Of a stretch of 64,000 nt of DNA, positions 36,100 to 45,833 are shown in pieces. Source of the stretch: Bacteroidales bacterium (lineage in GTDB: Bacteria > Bacteroidota > Bacteroidia > Bacteroidales > UBA932); assembly GCA_016287875.1 (NCBI GenBank), contig JAEEXQ010000002.1, forward strand, positions 24,756-88,755, given 5' to 3'. Under the pieces are notes generated by a model. That model searched no databases. It worked only from the letters and a program-made list of their open reading frames with translations, and had not been told where the DNA came from. Every line of letters starts with the position of its first letter. Positions within the stretch are counted from its first letter, which is position 1. The position numbers and the translations under genes were made by a program.

Positions 36100-36516
36100 A
36101 TGATTAACAACAACAAACCATCAGCTCCCGTAGTGGACGCAAACATTGTCAGCCACATCTCTTCTGGAACCATAGTCAAAGGAGAGATTTCGTCGGTTGC
36201 CGACATCCGCGTCGACGGGGCGGTCCAGGGAAAGGTCTTCTCCAAAGGCCGCGTGGTAGTGGGAGAGGAAGCCTGCCTCACCGGGACCCTGGCTTGCAAC
36301 AATGTCGATTTCTGGGGAAAAATCGAAGGGGATGTCTATGTCAAGGACACTTTCTCCCTTAAAGGTACTGCGGCAGTCAACGGTAACATTCACGTACGCC
36401 GTCTCCAGGTGGAGATGGGCGCACAGATCAATGGCACCTGCAGCATGATTACCGAAGAGGATTACGATACATTCGTCAAGGACGTAATCACCACCGACGC
36501 ACCCGAGATCGACTAA
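36100..36516 (+). CDS. Bactofilin family protein
   Basis: SGTIVKGEISSVADIRVDGAVQGKVFSKGRVVVGEEACLTGTLACNNVDFWGKIEGDV. Confidence 0.92.
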   Translation: MINNNKPSAPVVDANIVSHISSGTIVKGEISSVADIRVDGAVQGKVFSKGRVVVGEEACLTGTLACNNVDFWGKIEGDVYVKDTFSLKGTAAVNGNIHVRRLQVEMGAQINGTCSMITEEDYDTFVKDVITTDAPEID

Positions 36517-36524
36517 GCCATTGC

Positions 36525-36902
36525 TCAGCCGAATTCCGGAGCCCGCCTGAGATTGTACAGGCGGGCTTCGGTTTTATTGTAGCTGATGTCGAAGCAGCGG
36601 TACTCGTGACGTCCGTTGCGACGTTTGCAGAATCCTGTCACATATTCGTCGCGGAATCCCATCTCGCCCAGAGCCAGTATTTCCGGGGCTTTCTCTTTGG
36701 AGTCCAGCATCATTTCCAGAATCTTGTAATTCCTCCACAAGGCGCCGAAAACCCTTTCCTTTCGGCGTTTCTCGGAGAGGGTTATATGATTGTGCCACTC
36801 GTTCTTGCATCTGCCGCAGCAGAATATCTTGTCCGTCCTTCCGGACAATGGGGCACCGCAGTTTATGCAGCGCTTCTGCTCGTATTTGTCCTTGTTGTCC
36901 AT
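36525..36902 (-). CDS. Small zinc-ribbon protein, hypothetical
   Basis: KRCINCGAPLSGRTDKIFCCGRCKNEWHN. Confidence 0.65.
   Translation of the reverse strand: MDNKDKYEQKRCINCGAPLSGRTDKIFCCGRCKNEWHNHITLSEKRRKERVFGALWRNYKILEMMLDSKEKAPEILALGEMGFRDEYVTGFCKRRNGRHEYRCFDISYNKTEARLYNLRRAPEFG
36540..36578 (+). terminator. Terminator-like hairpin AGCCCGCCTG-AGATTGTA-CAGGCGGGCT + TCGGTTTTATT, inside the 3' end of the convergent CDS
   Basis: Perfect 10-bp GC-rich stem plus a T-rich tail on +. Confidence 0.65.
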
Positions 36903-37128
36903 CGCTTTTTTTTTGTTCCTAATATGGGAATCATCCGTGTAAAAGAAAAAAATATCGGCCAAACTTAAATTATTTAAAGTTTTGGCGGACAATCAATTAT
37001 TTCTTATGCACCGTTTAAAACTTAAATAATACCGTCGCAAACAGCTAAAATGAGAATTGTTTCCGATGATTCTTTGGTCCGGGCCGGACGATGCGGTTCC
37101 TTTGCATCGGACAAATAAACCAAAGATT

Positions 37129-37476
37129 ATGGAACAGATCAACAAAATCGAATTGCGCGGCCTCGTGGGGACAGTGAAGCTCCAGGTGGTCGGAGAGAAG
37201 AAGGTGGCGCGTTTCACGGTGGCCACCAGCCTGGCGTACAACGACAAGACCGGCGCCGCCGTCATCGAGACACAGTGGCACAATGTCAATGCCTGGGAAG
37301 GTAAGTATATTAATTGTCTGGAGCGCCTGCGCAAGGGCGACAAGGTTGGCCTGATAGGCAGGCTGCGCTACACCAAGTTCACCGGCTCCGACGGCCAGGA
37401 ACACAACTCCACCGAAATCCTCGCCAACAGGCTTATAATAATAGAGGACGAAGATGTGCTTCAGTGCGAAATGTAG
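37129..37476 (+). CDS. ssb: Single-stranded DNA-binding protein, short form without the acidic C-terminal tip
   Basis: MEQINKIELRGLVGTVKLQVVGEKKVARFTVATS...ETQWHNVNAWEGK; ends IIIEDEDVLQCEM. Confidence 0.85.
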   Translation: MEQINKIELRGLVGTVKLQVVGEKKVARFTVATSLAYNDKTGAAVIETQWHNVNAWEGKYINCLERLRKGDKVGLIGRLRYTKFTGSDGQEHNSTEILANRLIIIEDEDVLQCEM

Positions 37477-39322
37477 TCTGCTGCTGCTCTTCTGTGCCGC
37501 GCTCGCAGGGTGCGCCGGGGCACGGAAAGCGCAGACGGCCAGGTCCGGGGCCTATGTCCCGGGGCTGGCCTTGGCAGACGATGCACAAATGCCCGACGTG
37601 CCGGCCGGAAAGCTCGTAAGCGATACGATGGTGGTAAAGGATTCCGAAGGGAGATATCTGTCCGTGATGAGAGCGGTGCGTGATGAAAATGGAGATATGG
37701 TTGCCAGCGACGTGATTTTACCGTCGATAGTCGTAGCATCTTTCAGGAATGTGGCGGAAAGGCAGGGAGTCGTGGACCTGAGATTCGATATAGAAGTTCC
37801 GGCGGAACTGACCGACAGCCGTTGGCAGATCAGGCTCACTCCGGTGATGCATATAGGAGGGGACAGCGTTCCGCTGGATCCTGTGTTCATAACGGGAAAG
37901 CATTACCGCGCAGCGCAGCTTAGAGGATATGAGAGATACTCGCGATTCGAAGGAAAGATTGTGACGGATAGCTCCCTTTTTATACATACGAGGGAACTGG
38001 AACTCTTCCTAAGCAGGAATGTGCCCGGGCTTTACGGGCGCTCCGCCTTCGGGATAAGCGACAGGGAGGCCGCCGAGCACTACACCGACCAATTCCGCAA
38101 GAGACTCAACAGCAGGAGGGTAGGGCGACGGGAGAAGATGTTCCGCAGATATGTGAAATCCCCCATACGGACCGAGGCTCTAAGGCTGGATACCGTGGTG
38201 GCTGCCGACGGAGGAAACATACGTTACAGCTACGTGCAGACCTTGGGCGCGGGTCCGGATCTGAAGAAAGTCGAACTGGACCTGTCCGGCAGTATCTACG
38301 AAGAGGACAAGGTGCTGTGCGAACTGCCTAAATCCGGGCTGCTCACCTTCTATATCAGTTCTCTGTCGTCTTTCGCGGACACCAGGGAGAAGTTCCTTAC
38401 CAAGGTCGTGGAAAGGTCGGTCAGCGACCGGAACAGCTGTTATATCGAGTTCCGGGCCGGGAAATCCGACATTAAGGAGGAACTTGGGTCCAATTTCGGC
38501 GAGATGGCGCGCATCAAGCGCAGCATACGCCAGATACTCGGCGACGACAGGTTCGACCTTGATTCCGTGGTGATAACGGCCTACGCGTCCCCGGAAGGGT
38601 CGTCTGCGGCCAACGCAAGCCTGGCCTTGCGCCGCGCCGGGGCCGCTTCGGCCTTCTTCTCCGACTACACCCGCTTCCTTTCGGACAGCCTGTCTTCCGG
38701 AGGGCCTCCTCCCGAAGTGCGCTTCGTCTCCCACGGCGGAGGCGAGAACTGGGAACTGCTCGGCAAGCTGGTGAAGAACGACACCGTGCTGGGCCCCCGC
38801 GACAGGAAAGCCTGCCTCGAACGTATGGAAATCAAGGATCCGGATGCCCGGGAAAGGGCCCTGCACGGCCTGGCGTGCTATCCCTACCTGCGTCGCAGAC
38901 TCTACCCCAAGCTGCGTATGGTGCGCTTCGACTTCAGCCTCCACCGCAAGGGTCAGCAGAAAGACACCATCCACACCACGATCCCGGACACGCTCTACCG
39001 CCGGGGGGTGAAGGCCCTCTGCGAAAGGAAGTACGAGGAAGCCCTGGCCCTGCTGCTGCCTTACCGCGACTACAACACCGCGCTGGCCTTCCTTTCGCTT
39101 GGCAAGAACCATAATGCGATGCAGATACTCCGCAGCCTGACGCCCAGCCCGGATACCAACTATATGATGGCCATAGTCTATTCCCGTTTCGGCGACGACC
39201 GCAATGCCGTGCGGCATTATCTGGACGCCTGCGCCGAAGACCACAACTACGTGTTCCGGGGAAGCCTCGACCCTGAGATCGGCCGTCTGCTCAACAAGTA
39301 TGACCTGAAGCTTTACGATTGA
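37454..39322 (+). CDS. DUF3868/OmpA-like lipoprotein of fimbrial locus
   Basis: Lipobox ALAGCAG; OmpA-like YIEFRAGKSDIKEELGSN...VVITAYASPEGSSAANASLALRRA; TPR-like C-terminus. Confidence 0.7.
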   Translation: MCFSAKCSLLLLFCAALAGCAGARKAQTARSGAYVPGLALADDAQMPDVPAGKLVSDTMVVKDSEGRYLSVMRAVRDENGDMVASDVILPSIVVASFRNVAERQGVVDLRFDIEVPAELTDSRWQIRLTPVMHIGGDSVPLDPVFITGKHYRAAQLRGYERYSRFEGKIVTDSSLFIHTRELELFLSRNVPGLYGRSAFGISDREAAEHYTDQFRKRLNSRRVGRREKMFRRYVKSPIRTEALRLDTVVAADGGNIRYSYVQTLGAGPDLKKVELDLSGSIYEEDKVLCELPKSGLLTFYISSLSSFADTREKFLTKVVERSVSDRNSCYIEFRAGKSDIKEELGSNFGEMARIKRSIRQILGDDRFDLDSVVITAYASPEGSSAANASLALRRAGAASAFFSDYTRFLSDSLSSGGPPPEVRFVSHGGGENWELLGKLVKNDTVLGPRDRKACLERMEIKDPDARERALHGLACYPYLRRRLYPKLRMVRFDFSLHRKGQQKDTIHTTIPDTLYRRGVKALCERKYEEALALLLPYRDYNTALAFLSLGKNHNAMQILRSLTPSPDTNYMMAIVYSRFGDDRNAVRHYLDACAEDHNYVFRGSLDPEIGRLLNKYDLKLYD

Positions 39323-39323
39323 T

Positions 39324-40121
39324 ATGAGAACCCTGAGCATATGTATGCTGGCCGTTCTTGCGGCGGCTTGCACGGTGAAGGAAGACAGGAACTGGTGTCC
39401 TGCCTTGTGCGTGGTGTATTCCGATGGCTATGTGGCCGAGGGCTGTCCCGGGGAACTTACCTGCAGCATCTCCTCCGAGTCGCACGGGAAGCTGGATTCG
39501 GGCACAGGAAGCATTTCCAGCTTCTCCGAAAAGGGAAATATGGTTTTCGAGGTGCCCCGCAACGAGAATGTGTTCGTGGACGTGTTCTGTGGGGTCAGCT
39601 CGATGACACTGACGGAGTCCGCGCTCCGTATCCCTATGGGATTCTGCTGCGACGGCATCTATTCCGGGCACGGCAGCCTGATGATCACCGGCGAGGTGGG
39701 GGAGGCCGGACTCCCTATCCATAAGGACTATGCGCGCCTGACCTTGGTGCTGGATGCCGGCCAGGACGACGGAGACCCGCTGTATCTGCGTATCCTCGGG
39801 AACGTGGACGGATACACCCTCCCTGGCGGCCGTCCGCACAGGGGCGAGTTCGATTACCGCCCTCCGGAAATAGGCTCCGGGGTATTCCGGGCGCTGATTC
39901 CACGTCAGTCCGATGATTCCCTGACCCTGGAAATATGCCGCCGGGACGACGGCTCCAGGGTGGCTCTCTGCTATCTTGGGAAAAGCATACTGGACCTGGG
40001 CTATGACTGGGAGCGCCCGGACCTAATGGACCTGGATGTGACCATAAGTATGAACGAACTGAGTTTCGGCATCGAAATAGTCCCCTGGGAAGAAAACGAC
40101 GACAACAATATCACTTTATAA
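39324..40121 (+). CDS. FimB/Mfa2-like fimbrial anchor subunit
   Basis: Lipobox VLAAACTVKEDRNWCP; position in the fimbrial operon. Confidence 0.7.
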   Translation: MRTLSICMLAVLAAACTVKEDRNWCPALCVVYSDGYVAEGCPGELTCSISSESHGKLDSGTGSISSFSEKGNMVFEVPRNENVFVDVFCGVSSMTLTESALRIPMGFCCDGIYSGHGSLMITGEVGEAGLPIHKDYARLTLVLDAGQDDGDPLYLRILGNVDGYTLPGGRPHRGEFDYRPPEIGSGVFRALIPRQSDDSLTLEICRRDDGSRVALCYLGKSILDLGYDWERPDLMDLDVTISMNELSFGIEIVPWEENDDNNITL

Positions 40122-40133
40122 ACATTCAATACA

Positions 40134-40943
40134 ATGAAAAAGACATTTTTTATCGTGTCTGCGGTACTGGCCGCAGCAGTGCTTCCTTCGTGCAAGAAGG
40201 AAGACTCTCCATCAGTTTCAGAAATCCGTTTCAAGGTGCACGACACCGACATTTCCACCAAGGTGAGCGCAGTTACCGAACTAAGCTCATTCAACGTGCT
40301 GGCCACTACTGGAAGCGCCGGCAGCGAGACCAGGAAATGGGATGCCGTGGCTACCAAGTCCGGCAGCAGCTACGGGACTCAGAAATACTGGCCCGCCACC
40401 AATCCTTCCTACCATTTCTACGCCAGCAACGCCGCCATCACCTTCGCTCAGGCAGGTGCCACCGTGCAGGCGAACGGCAACGGCGACCTGGTCTGCGCCT
40501 ATCTGGAAACGTCCACGCACAATGCACCCAATACGCTGAACTTCATACATCCCCAGGCCCGGGTGGGAAGCGTCACCACCAGCGTAGGCAACGGCTATAC
40601 CGTGTCCGGAGTGAGCATGTATCTGGCCAATGTCAAGGAATCCGGAAAATACAACATACGCACCGCCGAGTGGTCGGATTGTGCCAATACCGAGAAGATC
40701 ACCCTGGCCAGCGGCAGCAACGACAAATACCTTGTGCCCGGGTCGTACGTGATGTATGTGACATACACTCTCGCCAAAGGGGATTATAGCGGCACTTTCA
40801 CCAAGAACGGCACCATACAGCTCAGCCAGGGAAAGATCAACAACATCACCGTCACCTTCGCCAACGATCCGGCAGTGTCCGTGGGCTTCAGCGTGAGCGT
40901 GACGCCTTGGGAAGCCAAACCAGTCAGCCTCACCCTTTCATAA
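40134..40943 (+). CDS. Fimbrillin family protein (putative major subunit)
   Basis: Lipobox AVLPSCKKED; fimbrillin-like sequence ending VTPWEAKPVSLTLS. Confidence 0.75.
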   Translation: MKKTFFIVSAVLAAAVLPSCKKEDSPSVSEIRFKVHDTDISTKVSAVTELSSFNVLATTGSAGSETRKWDAVATKSGSSYGTQKYWPATNPSYHFYASNAAITFAQAGATVQANGNGDLVCAYLETSTHNAPNTLNFIHPQARVGSVTTSVGNGYTVSGVSMYLANVKESGKYNIRTAEWSDCANTEKITLASGSNDKYLVPGSYVMYVTYTLAKGDYSGTFTKNGTIQLSQGKINNITVTFANDPAVSVGFSVSVTPWEAKPVSLTLS

Positions 40944-40946
40944 GCT

Positions 40947-41927
40947 ATGGAAAGGCCGACTATACTGCTGATGATTTTGCTCCTGTGCGGATGCGATCCT
41001 TCACAGGTGCAGGTCCCGGACCACGGGTTTCCGGGGGATGCCCCGCCTTTGGCCTTCGCCGTCAGCAAGGCAGGCGGCGCCTGGCCTGATGCGGCTATGT
41101 CGGAATTCCATTATCTGACATACGACTACAACCTGGGCAGCTGGAGCGGGGAACTGGGCGGCACGGCCGTGCTGGACGAAGAGAGGGGAAGCTTCCATCC
41201 CTCCGATGCAATGAACATCTACTGGCCCGAGGGCAAGCGTTACGCCTTCTTCGCCGCCGGGTATAACGAGAATCTGCCTGTAAGCCCGTCCGTGGTGGAA
41301 TTCGGCTCGGGGATGATGCTCTACAGTTCGGGTTCATCCGCCCTCCTTAGCCTGCGTAATCCGGGCCACGATGTGGACTGGCTGGCAGGCAAAGCCCTGC
41401 AGCAGGCAAGTTCCGAAGAAGTGCCCCTGTGCTTCCGGCATATACTGTCCCGCATAAGCGGACTGCGCTTCGACCTCTCGGACTACAAGGCCTGGATGCG
41501 GGAAAAGGAACTGGAAACATTGAGGATAGAGTCGATGGGCTGCTCTCTTAGCGACGTGGATGAGCAGGTGTTCATATTCACTATGGACGATGGCAATCTC
41601 TTCCTCAAAGAAAGCTGGGATTATACGGCCGCCGCACTGCATACGCTGGATGGCCGGCGCCGGCTCGACCAGACAAGCGGCGCGGTGCCGGTGGAATACT
41701 ACGCTTTCCCCGGAACGCACTGCTTCCGGATGCGCTTCTGCCTGCTGAACAGGTCTGGCAACCAGGTGGTGGACGACAGGATGCTCAGCGGCAATCTTAC
41801 CCTGCCTATGGGCAGCGACTGCGAACTAAGAATCAAGATAGTCCCCGACGACGGCCCCCTCCGTATTGAAGTGGCTGCCAGCCTTCCGGGCTGGAACCAG
41901 GGCGGAGAGGGGACGGTGTCCGAATAA
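40947..41927 (+). CDS. Fimbrillin family protein (accessory subunit)
   Basis: Lipobox LLLCGCDPS; NIYWPEGKRYAFFAAGYNENL typical of fimbrillin-like domains. Confidence 0.65.
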   Translation: MERPTILLMILLLCGCDPSQVQVPDHGFPGDAPPLAFAVSKAGGAWPDAAMSEFHYLTYDYNLGSWSGELGGTAVLDEERGSFHPSDAMNIYWPEGKRYAFFAAGYNENLPVSPSVVEFGSGMMLYSSGSSALLSLRNPGHDVDWLAGKALQQASSEEVPLCFRHILSRISGLRFDLSDYKAWMREKELETLRIESMGCSLSDVDEQVFIFTMDDGNLFLKESWDYTAAALHTLDGRRRLDQTSGAVPVEYYAFPGTHCFRMRFCLLNRSGNQVVDDRMLSGNLTLPMGSDCELRIKIVPDDGPLRIEVAASLPGWNQGGEGTVSE

Positions 41928-41938
41928 CAATGCTGAAA

Positions 41939-44500
41939 ATGAAAAAGAATCTGATACAGGCCGTCCTGCTGCTTTGCTGCCTGGCAGGATGTTCCAGGGA
42001 AGAAGCCCTTGTGGAGCTTCCCGAAGGAACGGTGCAGCTGTCGCTGACCCTTGAAGAAGGCCCCGGGGCCAAGAGCAGCGCCATAGCCGACGAGAATCTC
42101 CTGACGGATCTCAATATATGGATATTCTCATCTTCCGGAACTCTGAGGGACTCCCATTATCTGAAGAACCTTTCCATCAGAAGTTCGGGAAAGCTGAGTT
42201 TCAGTTCCGAGGCCGGAAGCAGGAGCCGTATCGTGCTGATAGGCAATGCCGGACGACGCTTGACGGCGCCCGAGGACGGGACGCAGAGCATGAGTTTGGG
42301 CGTGGACCTGCCACACGACGGCAGCGGAAGGATTCTTTTCGTGGGAGAGGGCTTCCTGGTTATGCAGGCCGAAGGCTTCTCATCTTCCGTCACCCTCTTC
42401 AGGGCGATGGCCCGGATCGCTCTAGGCGTGTGCCTGTCGGAATCCCTGACGGCCGCCGGAGCGGTGCTGGGGAGGGACGTGCGCATATCTTCGGTGCGCC
42501 TGCGGAACTGTCCGCAGAGCATCTCTTTCGTGCCTATGTCCGCCAGCAACAGCATCCGTTCGTTCAAGGCCGGCCCCGGAACGGTACTCTGCGACGGGGA
42601 TTATCTAAGTCCCGCCGACATCTCCCGCCTGCACGCGGGGAAGAATGTCTATCTGTACAGCCTCCCGAATTTCAGCGACCTGCCCTATTCGGACGGCCCG
42701 GGCGGGCAGAGGGACTATGCCAGCTATGTGGAGATGTGTTTCGAAAGCGATGCCCTGCCCGATGCCGGCCCGGGGACCACCCTGTGCCGTTTCTACGCCA
42801 GCGACGGTGCCAGGATAGGCCTGTACGGAGGGAACAGCTACGGCTGTCTGGTGACCTTCTCGAATAATGCCGCCCGGAACGAATGGCGTAAGGAGGATTA
42901 TCGTTTTACCCCTCCCGGGACCATCCTTGCCGGTACCAGGAAGGAAGTGGAACTGCTGGGAAGCGGGTATGATCCCGATTCCCTGAGTTTCTCGCTATCT
43001 TCCGAGCCGGGGGTGTTTTCCGACGGCTGTTTCCGCCTGGGCTCCAAACTGGTGTCCGGGGGATGTTGCCGCGGGGTAGAAGTGGTCGCCACGGGCGTAG
43101 GGGAGGCAAGCCTGTACGTATTCGGCCCGGACGGGCATCCCCGGGGACAGCTCTCGCTGGTGTCGGAATATCCCCTTTTCCGGGTGGCTGACGTGTGTGC
43201 GGATGTCTGCGGCACGGAGCATTCCTTAGAATTGCTCGGCCTGGAAGAAGCCTATGCCGACAGGGCCTCTGACGAACTGTTCAACTCCCTCTACTCCGTA
43301 AGCGACATAGCCCCGGAAGGGGAGGACGGTCGCTATTTCCCAGGGCAGTTCATCTACGTCGACCTGCCCTGGCGCAGGTTGCACGTCAAGCAGCTGAGCT
43401 GGGATTATGACGGAATCACTTACTGGTGGGACTCGGTACTCGGGCAGGACTTCGGCTACAGGGCCACCCTTGCCTGCGGCATCAGCAGCACTTTCAATGT
43501 AAAGGTGGTGGACGGAATAGTGGGGCCCCTGGCTTCCTCGCTTTCCTTCGGGGAAGTGGTGAATACCTCGGAGGTGCCCTCGCCCCTTCCCGCGGTAAGC
43601 GCCCTGGACGGCCGCGATATTGTCATAGAACGCAGCTACCCGAGCCTGCCCGAGGGCTTGGACGGAGAATGGCCCTGGAACGGCTGGGCAAGCTGGTACG
43701 GCGGCAGCATCCTGATGGGAGGCACGCCGGCCGACGACTATCTGACCGTGTCCGGCAACACCCTCAGGTGGGAATTCGACGGGAGCGTGACCCAGCGCCA
43801 ATATGGCGGGGACATCCCCGTTTACATAGGCAAGTTGAATCCCTGGTGTTACAAATACGTCCGCGCCTGCGTGGGCACCTATTCTTCTTCGAAATATATC
43901 CCTGTGGGGATGGAATACGGCTTCTACCAGTATGCCTTCAACGCATACGGCGGCCTGTATGCCGGAATGGACGGATATATGGAAGTGTGTTCGCTGCTGG
44001 TTTTCCGCGAGCACGATTCCCGTACCAGGCTCTCGGTCGGCGAAGGCCTGAGGGGAGATACATTCAGCCATTATGTAGATAGTGAACTGCATATGGACCA
44101 CGGCAGCGTGAACTGGGTGGAAAACGGACGCAGATGCTATGCCATAGCCTATAGCGGTGACATTTACTACCGTTTCAACCCCATATTCGACGATTCCAGG
44201 GACATTGCCTCTTCGTATGCTTTCGCATCCGCCCTGATCTGGCAGACGGAGAGCCGGACCGAGCCCTGGAATAAATATGCTGCCACTGCTTACGGGGGCA
44301 ATGGCAGCTATAACAGATGGATTTATCTCTACTGTCCTTACAATTCGGTCGGCGTGTATGCCGCGGGACCGGACGGAAGGGTTTCAGCCAAAGGAGAGGT
44401 TTACGTGCACCTGTGGAGCGTATCGCAGAAGGCCGTTTTCGATTACCATCAGGGATACGACTGGACTACGGGAGGCAGTTTTACTCCGCCTTGGCGCTGA
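41939..44500 (+). CDS. DUF4906-like large fimbrial (tip?) lipoprotein
   Basis: Lipobox LCCLAGCSRE; LNIWIFSSSGTLRDSHYLK...IVLIGNAG; last gene of the fimbrial operon. Confidence 0.65.
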   Translation: MKKNLIQAVLLLCCLAGCSREEALVELPEGTVQLSLTLEEGPGAKSSAIADENLLTDLNIWIFSSSGTLRDSHYLKNLSIRSSGKLSFSSEAGSRSRIVLIGNAGRRLTAPEDGTQSMSLGVDLPHDGSGRILFVGEGFLVMQAEGFSSSVTLFRAMARIALGVCLSESLTAAGAVLGRDVRISSVRLRNCPQSISFVPMSASNSIRSFKAGPGTVLCDGDYLSPADISRLHAGKNVYLYSLPNFSDLPYSDGPGGQRDYASYVEMCFESDALPDAGPGTTLCRFYASDGARIGLYGGNSYGCLVTFSNNAARNEWRKEDYRFTPPGTILAGTRKEVELLGSGYDPDSLSFSLSSEPGVFSDGCFRLGSKLVSGGCCRGVEVVATGVGEASLYVFGPDGHPRGQLSLVSEYPLFRVADVCADVCGTEHSLELLGLEEAYADRASDELFNSLYSVSDIAPEGEDGRYFPGQFIYVDLPWRRLHVKQLSWDYDGITYWWDSVLGQDFGYRATLACGISSTFNVKVVDGIVGPLASSLSFGEVVNTSEVPSPLPAVSALDGRDIVIERSYPSLPEGLDGEWPWNGWASWYGGSILMGGTPADDYLTVSGNTLRWEFDGSVTQRQYGGDIPVYIGKLNPWCYKYVRACVGTYSSSKYIPVGMEYGFYQYAFNAYGGLYAGMDGYMEVCSLLVFREHDSRTRLSVGEGLRGDTFSHYVDSELHMDHGSVNWVENGRRCYAIAYSGDIYYRFNPIFDDSRDIASSYAFASALIWQTESRTEPWNKYAATAYGGNGSYNRWIYLYCPYNSVGVYAAGPDGRVSAKGEVYVHLWSVSQKAVFDYHQGYDWTTGGSFTPPWR

Positions 44501-45764
44501 GCTTCTTCTGAGGATCCTTGAAGAGTATCGCGAAGAGCACTCCCACGACTGCGGCATAGGCTGCGAAGATATACCAGGCCTGAGCCCAGTTGGCGGGGGT
44601 GTTGAACACGTCGCAGGCTTCCACGACCTTTCCGGCGGCAAGGGTGCCGATGGTGGCTCCCAGGCCGTTGGTCATAAGCATGAATACGCCCTGTGCGCTG
44701 GAACGGATGTCGGAAGAGGTGTTCTCGTTGACATAGAGCGAACCGGAGATGTTGAAGAAGTCGAATGCCACACCGTAAACTATGCAGCTAAGCACGAAGA
44801 GCAGTACGCCGGGCATGGCGGGGTTACCGGCTCCGAAGAAGCCGAAGCGGAACACCCAGGCGAACATAGCTATGAGCATCACTTTCTTGATGCCGAACTT
44901 CTTCATACAGATGGGAATCAGCAGTATGCAGAGGGTTTCGGATGCCTGGCTGATGGCTATCAGCGCATTGGAATTCTTGACCGCGAAGGTGTGTGCTAGG
45001 GAAGGATCGGCGGCGAATGAACCCAGGAAGGTGTTGGCATAGCCGTTGGTAATCTGGAGCGAGGCTCCGAGCAGCATCGAGAATATGAAGAAGATGGCGA
45101 ACTGCGGATCCTTGAAGAGCGAGAAGGCCTTGAGGCCGAAGGCTTCGGCGAGGGTCTTGGATTCGCCGCGGTTGATCTCGCAGGCCGGCATCGTGAGGGC
45201 GTAGGCGCAGAGCACCAGGGATATGATTCCGGAAGAAATCAGCTGGGTGAAACTGTCCTGCAGGGCAACTCCCTTGATGTGCAGGAAGTTGGTGAGCAGC
45301 ATGCTGCATATGAAACCGACGGTTCCGAAGACGCGTATGGGCGGGAAGTCCTTCACGGGATCCATTCCTGCCTTGCCGAGGGCATTGTATGCAACGGAGT
45401 TGGAAATGGCTATGGTGGGCATATAGAATGCCACGCTGATACTGTAAAGTACGAAGAGAGGCGTGAACGATATGGCGGCTCCTGCACTCTGGCAGTAAAG
45501 GCCTGCTCCCAGCATGAAAAGGCCGGCGAGGCCGTGGCAGAGGGAGAGGGTTTTCTGTGCCTGGAGGTAACGGTCGGCCAGTATGCCCATAAGGGTAGGC
45601 ATAAAGATGGAAACTATGCCCTGCATGGCGAAGAACCATTTGATCTGAGGGCCGAGACCGACATTGCCAAGATAACGCCCGAGAGAGGTAAGATATGCGC
45701 CCCAGGCTGCGTACTGAAGGAAGTTCATCAGGATGAGCCTGATGGTCAGCTGTCTGTTTTTCAT
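44481..45764 (-). CDS. MFS nucleoside:H+ symporter-like transporter
   Basis: MKNRQLTIRLILMNFLQYAAWGAYLTSLGRYLG; 12-TM pattern. Confidence 0.8.
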   Translation of the reverse strand: MKNRQLTIRLILMNFLQYAAWGAYLTSLGRYLGNVGLGPQIKWFFAMQGIVSIFMPTLMGILADRYLQAQKTLSLCHGLAGLFMLGAGLYCQSAGAAISFTPLFVLYSISVAFYMPTIAISNSVAYNALGKAGMDPVKDFPPIRVFGTVGFICSMLLTNFLHIKGVALQDSFTQLISSGIISLVLCAYALTMPACEINRGESKTLAEAFGLKAFSLFKDPQFAIFFIFSMLLGASLQITNGYANTFLGSFAADPSLAHTFAVKNSNALIAISQASETLCILLIPICMKKFGIKKVMLIAMFAWVFRFGFFGAGNPAMPGVLLFVLSCIVYGVAFDFFNISGSLYVNENTSSDIRSSAQGVFMLMTNGLGATIGTLAAGKVVEACDVFNTPANWAQAWYIFAAYAAVVGVLFAILFKDPQKKLSAKAE

Positions 45765-45791
45765 TATATTGTGGTTTGTATGTTCAGCTAA

Positions 45792-45829
45792 CAAATTTAG
45801 CAGAATTTCTTCTATTTTGATTATCTTTG
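45792..45829. promoter_or_regulatory. Divergent -7 boxes: MFS gene (CAAATTTA, 45792-45799, minus) and tgt (TATCTTTG, 45822-45829, plus)
   Basis: Both match TAnnTTTG. Confidence 0.55.
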
Positions 45830-45833
45830 AAAG

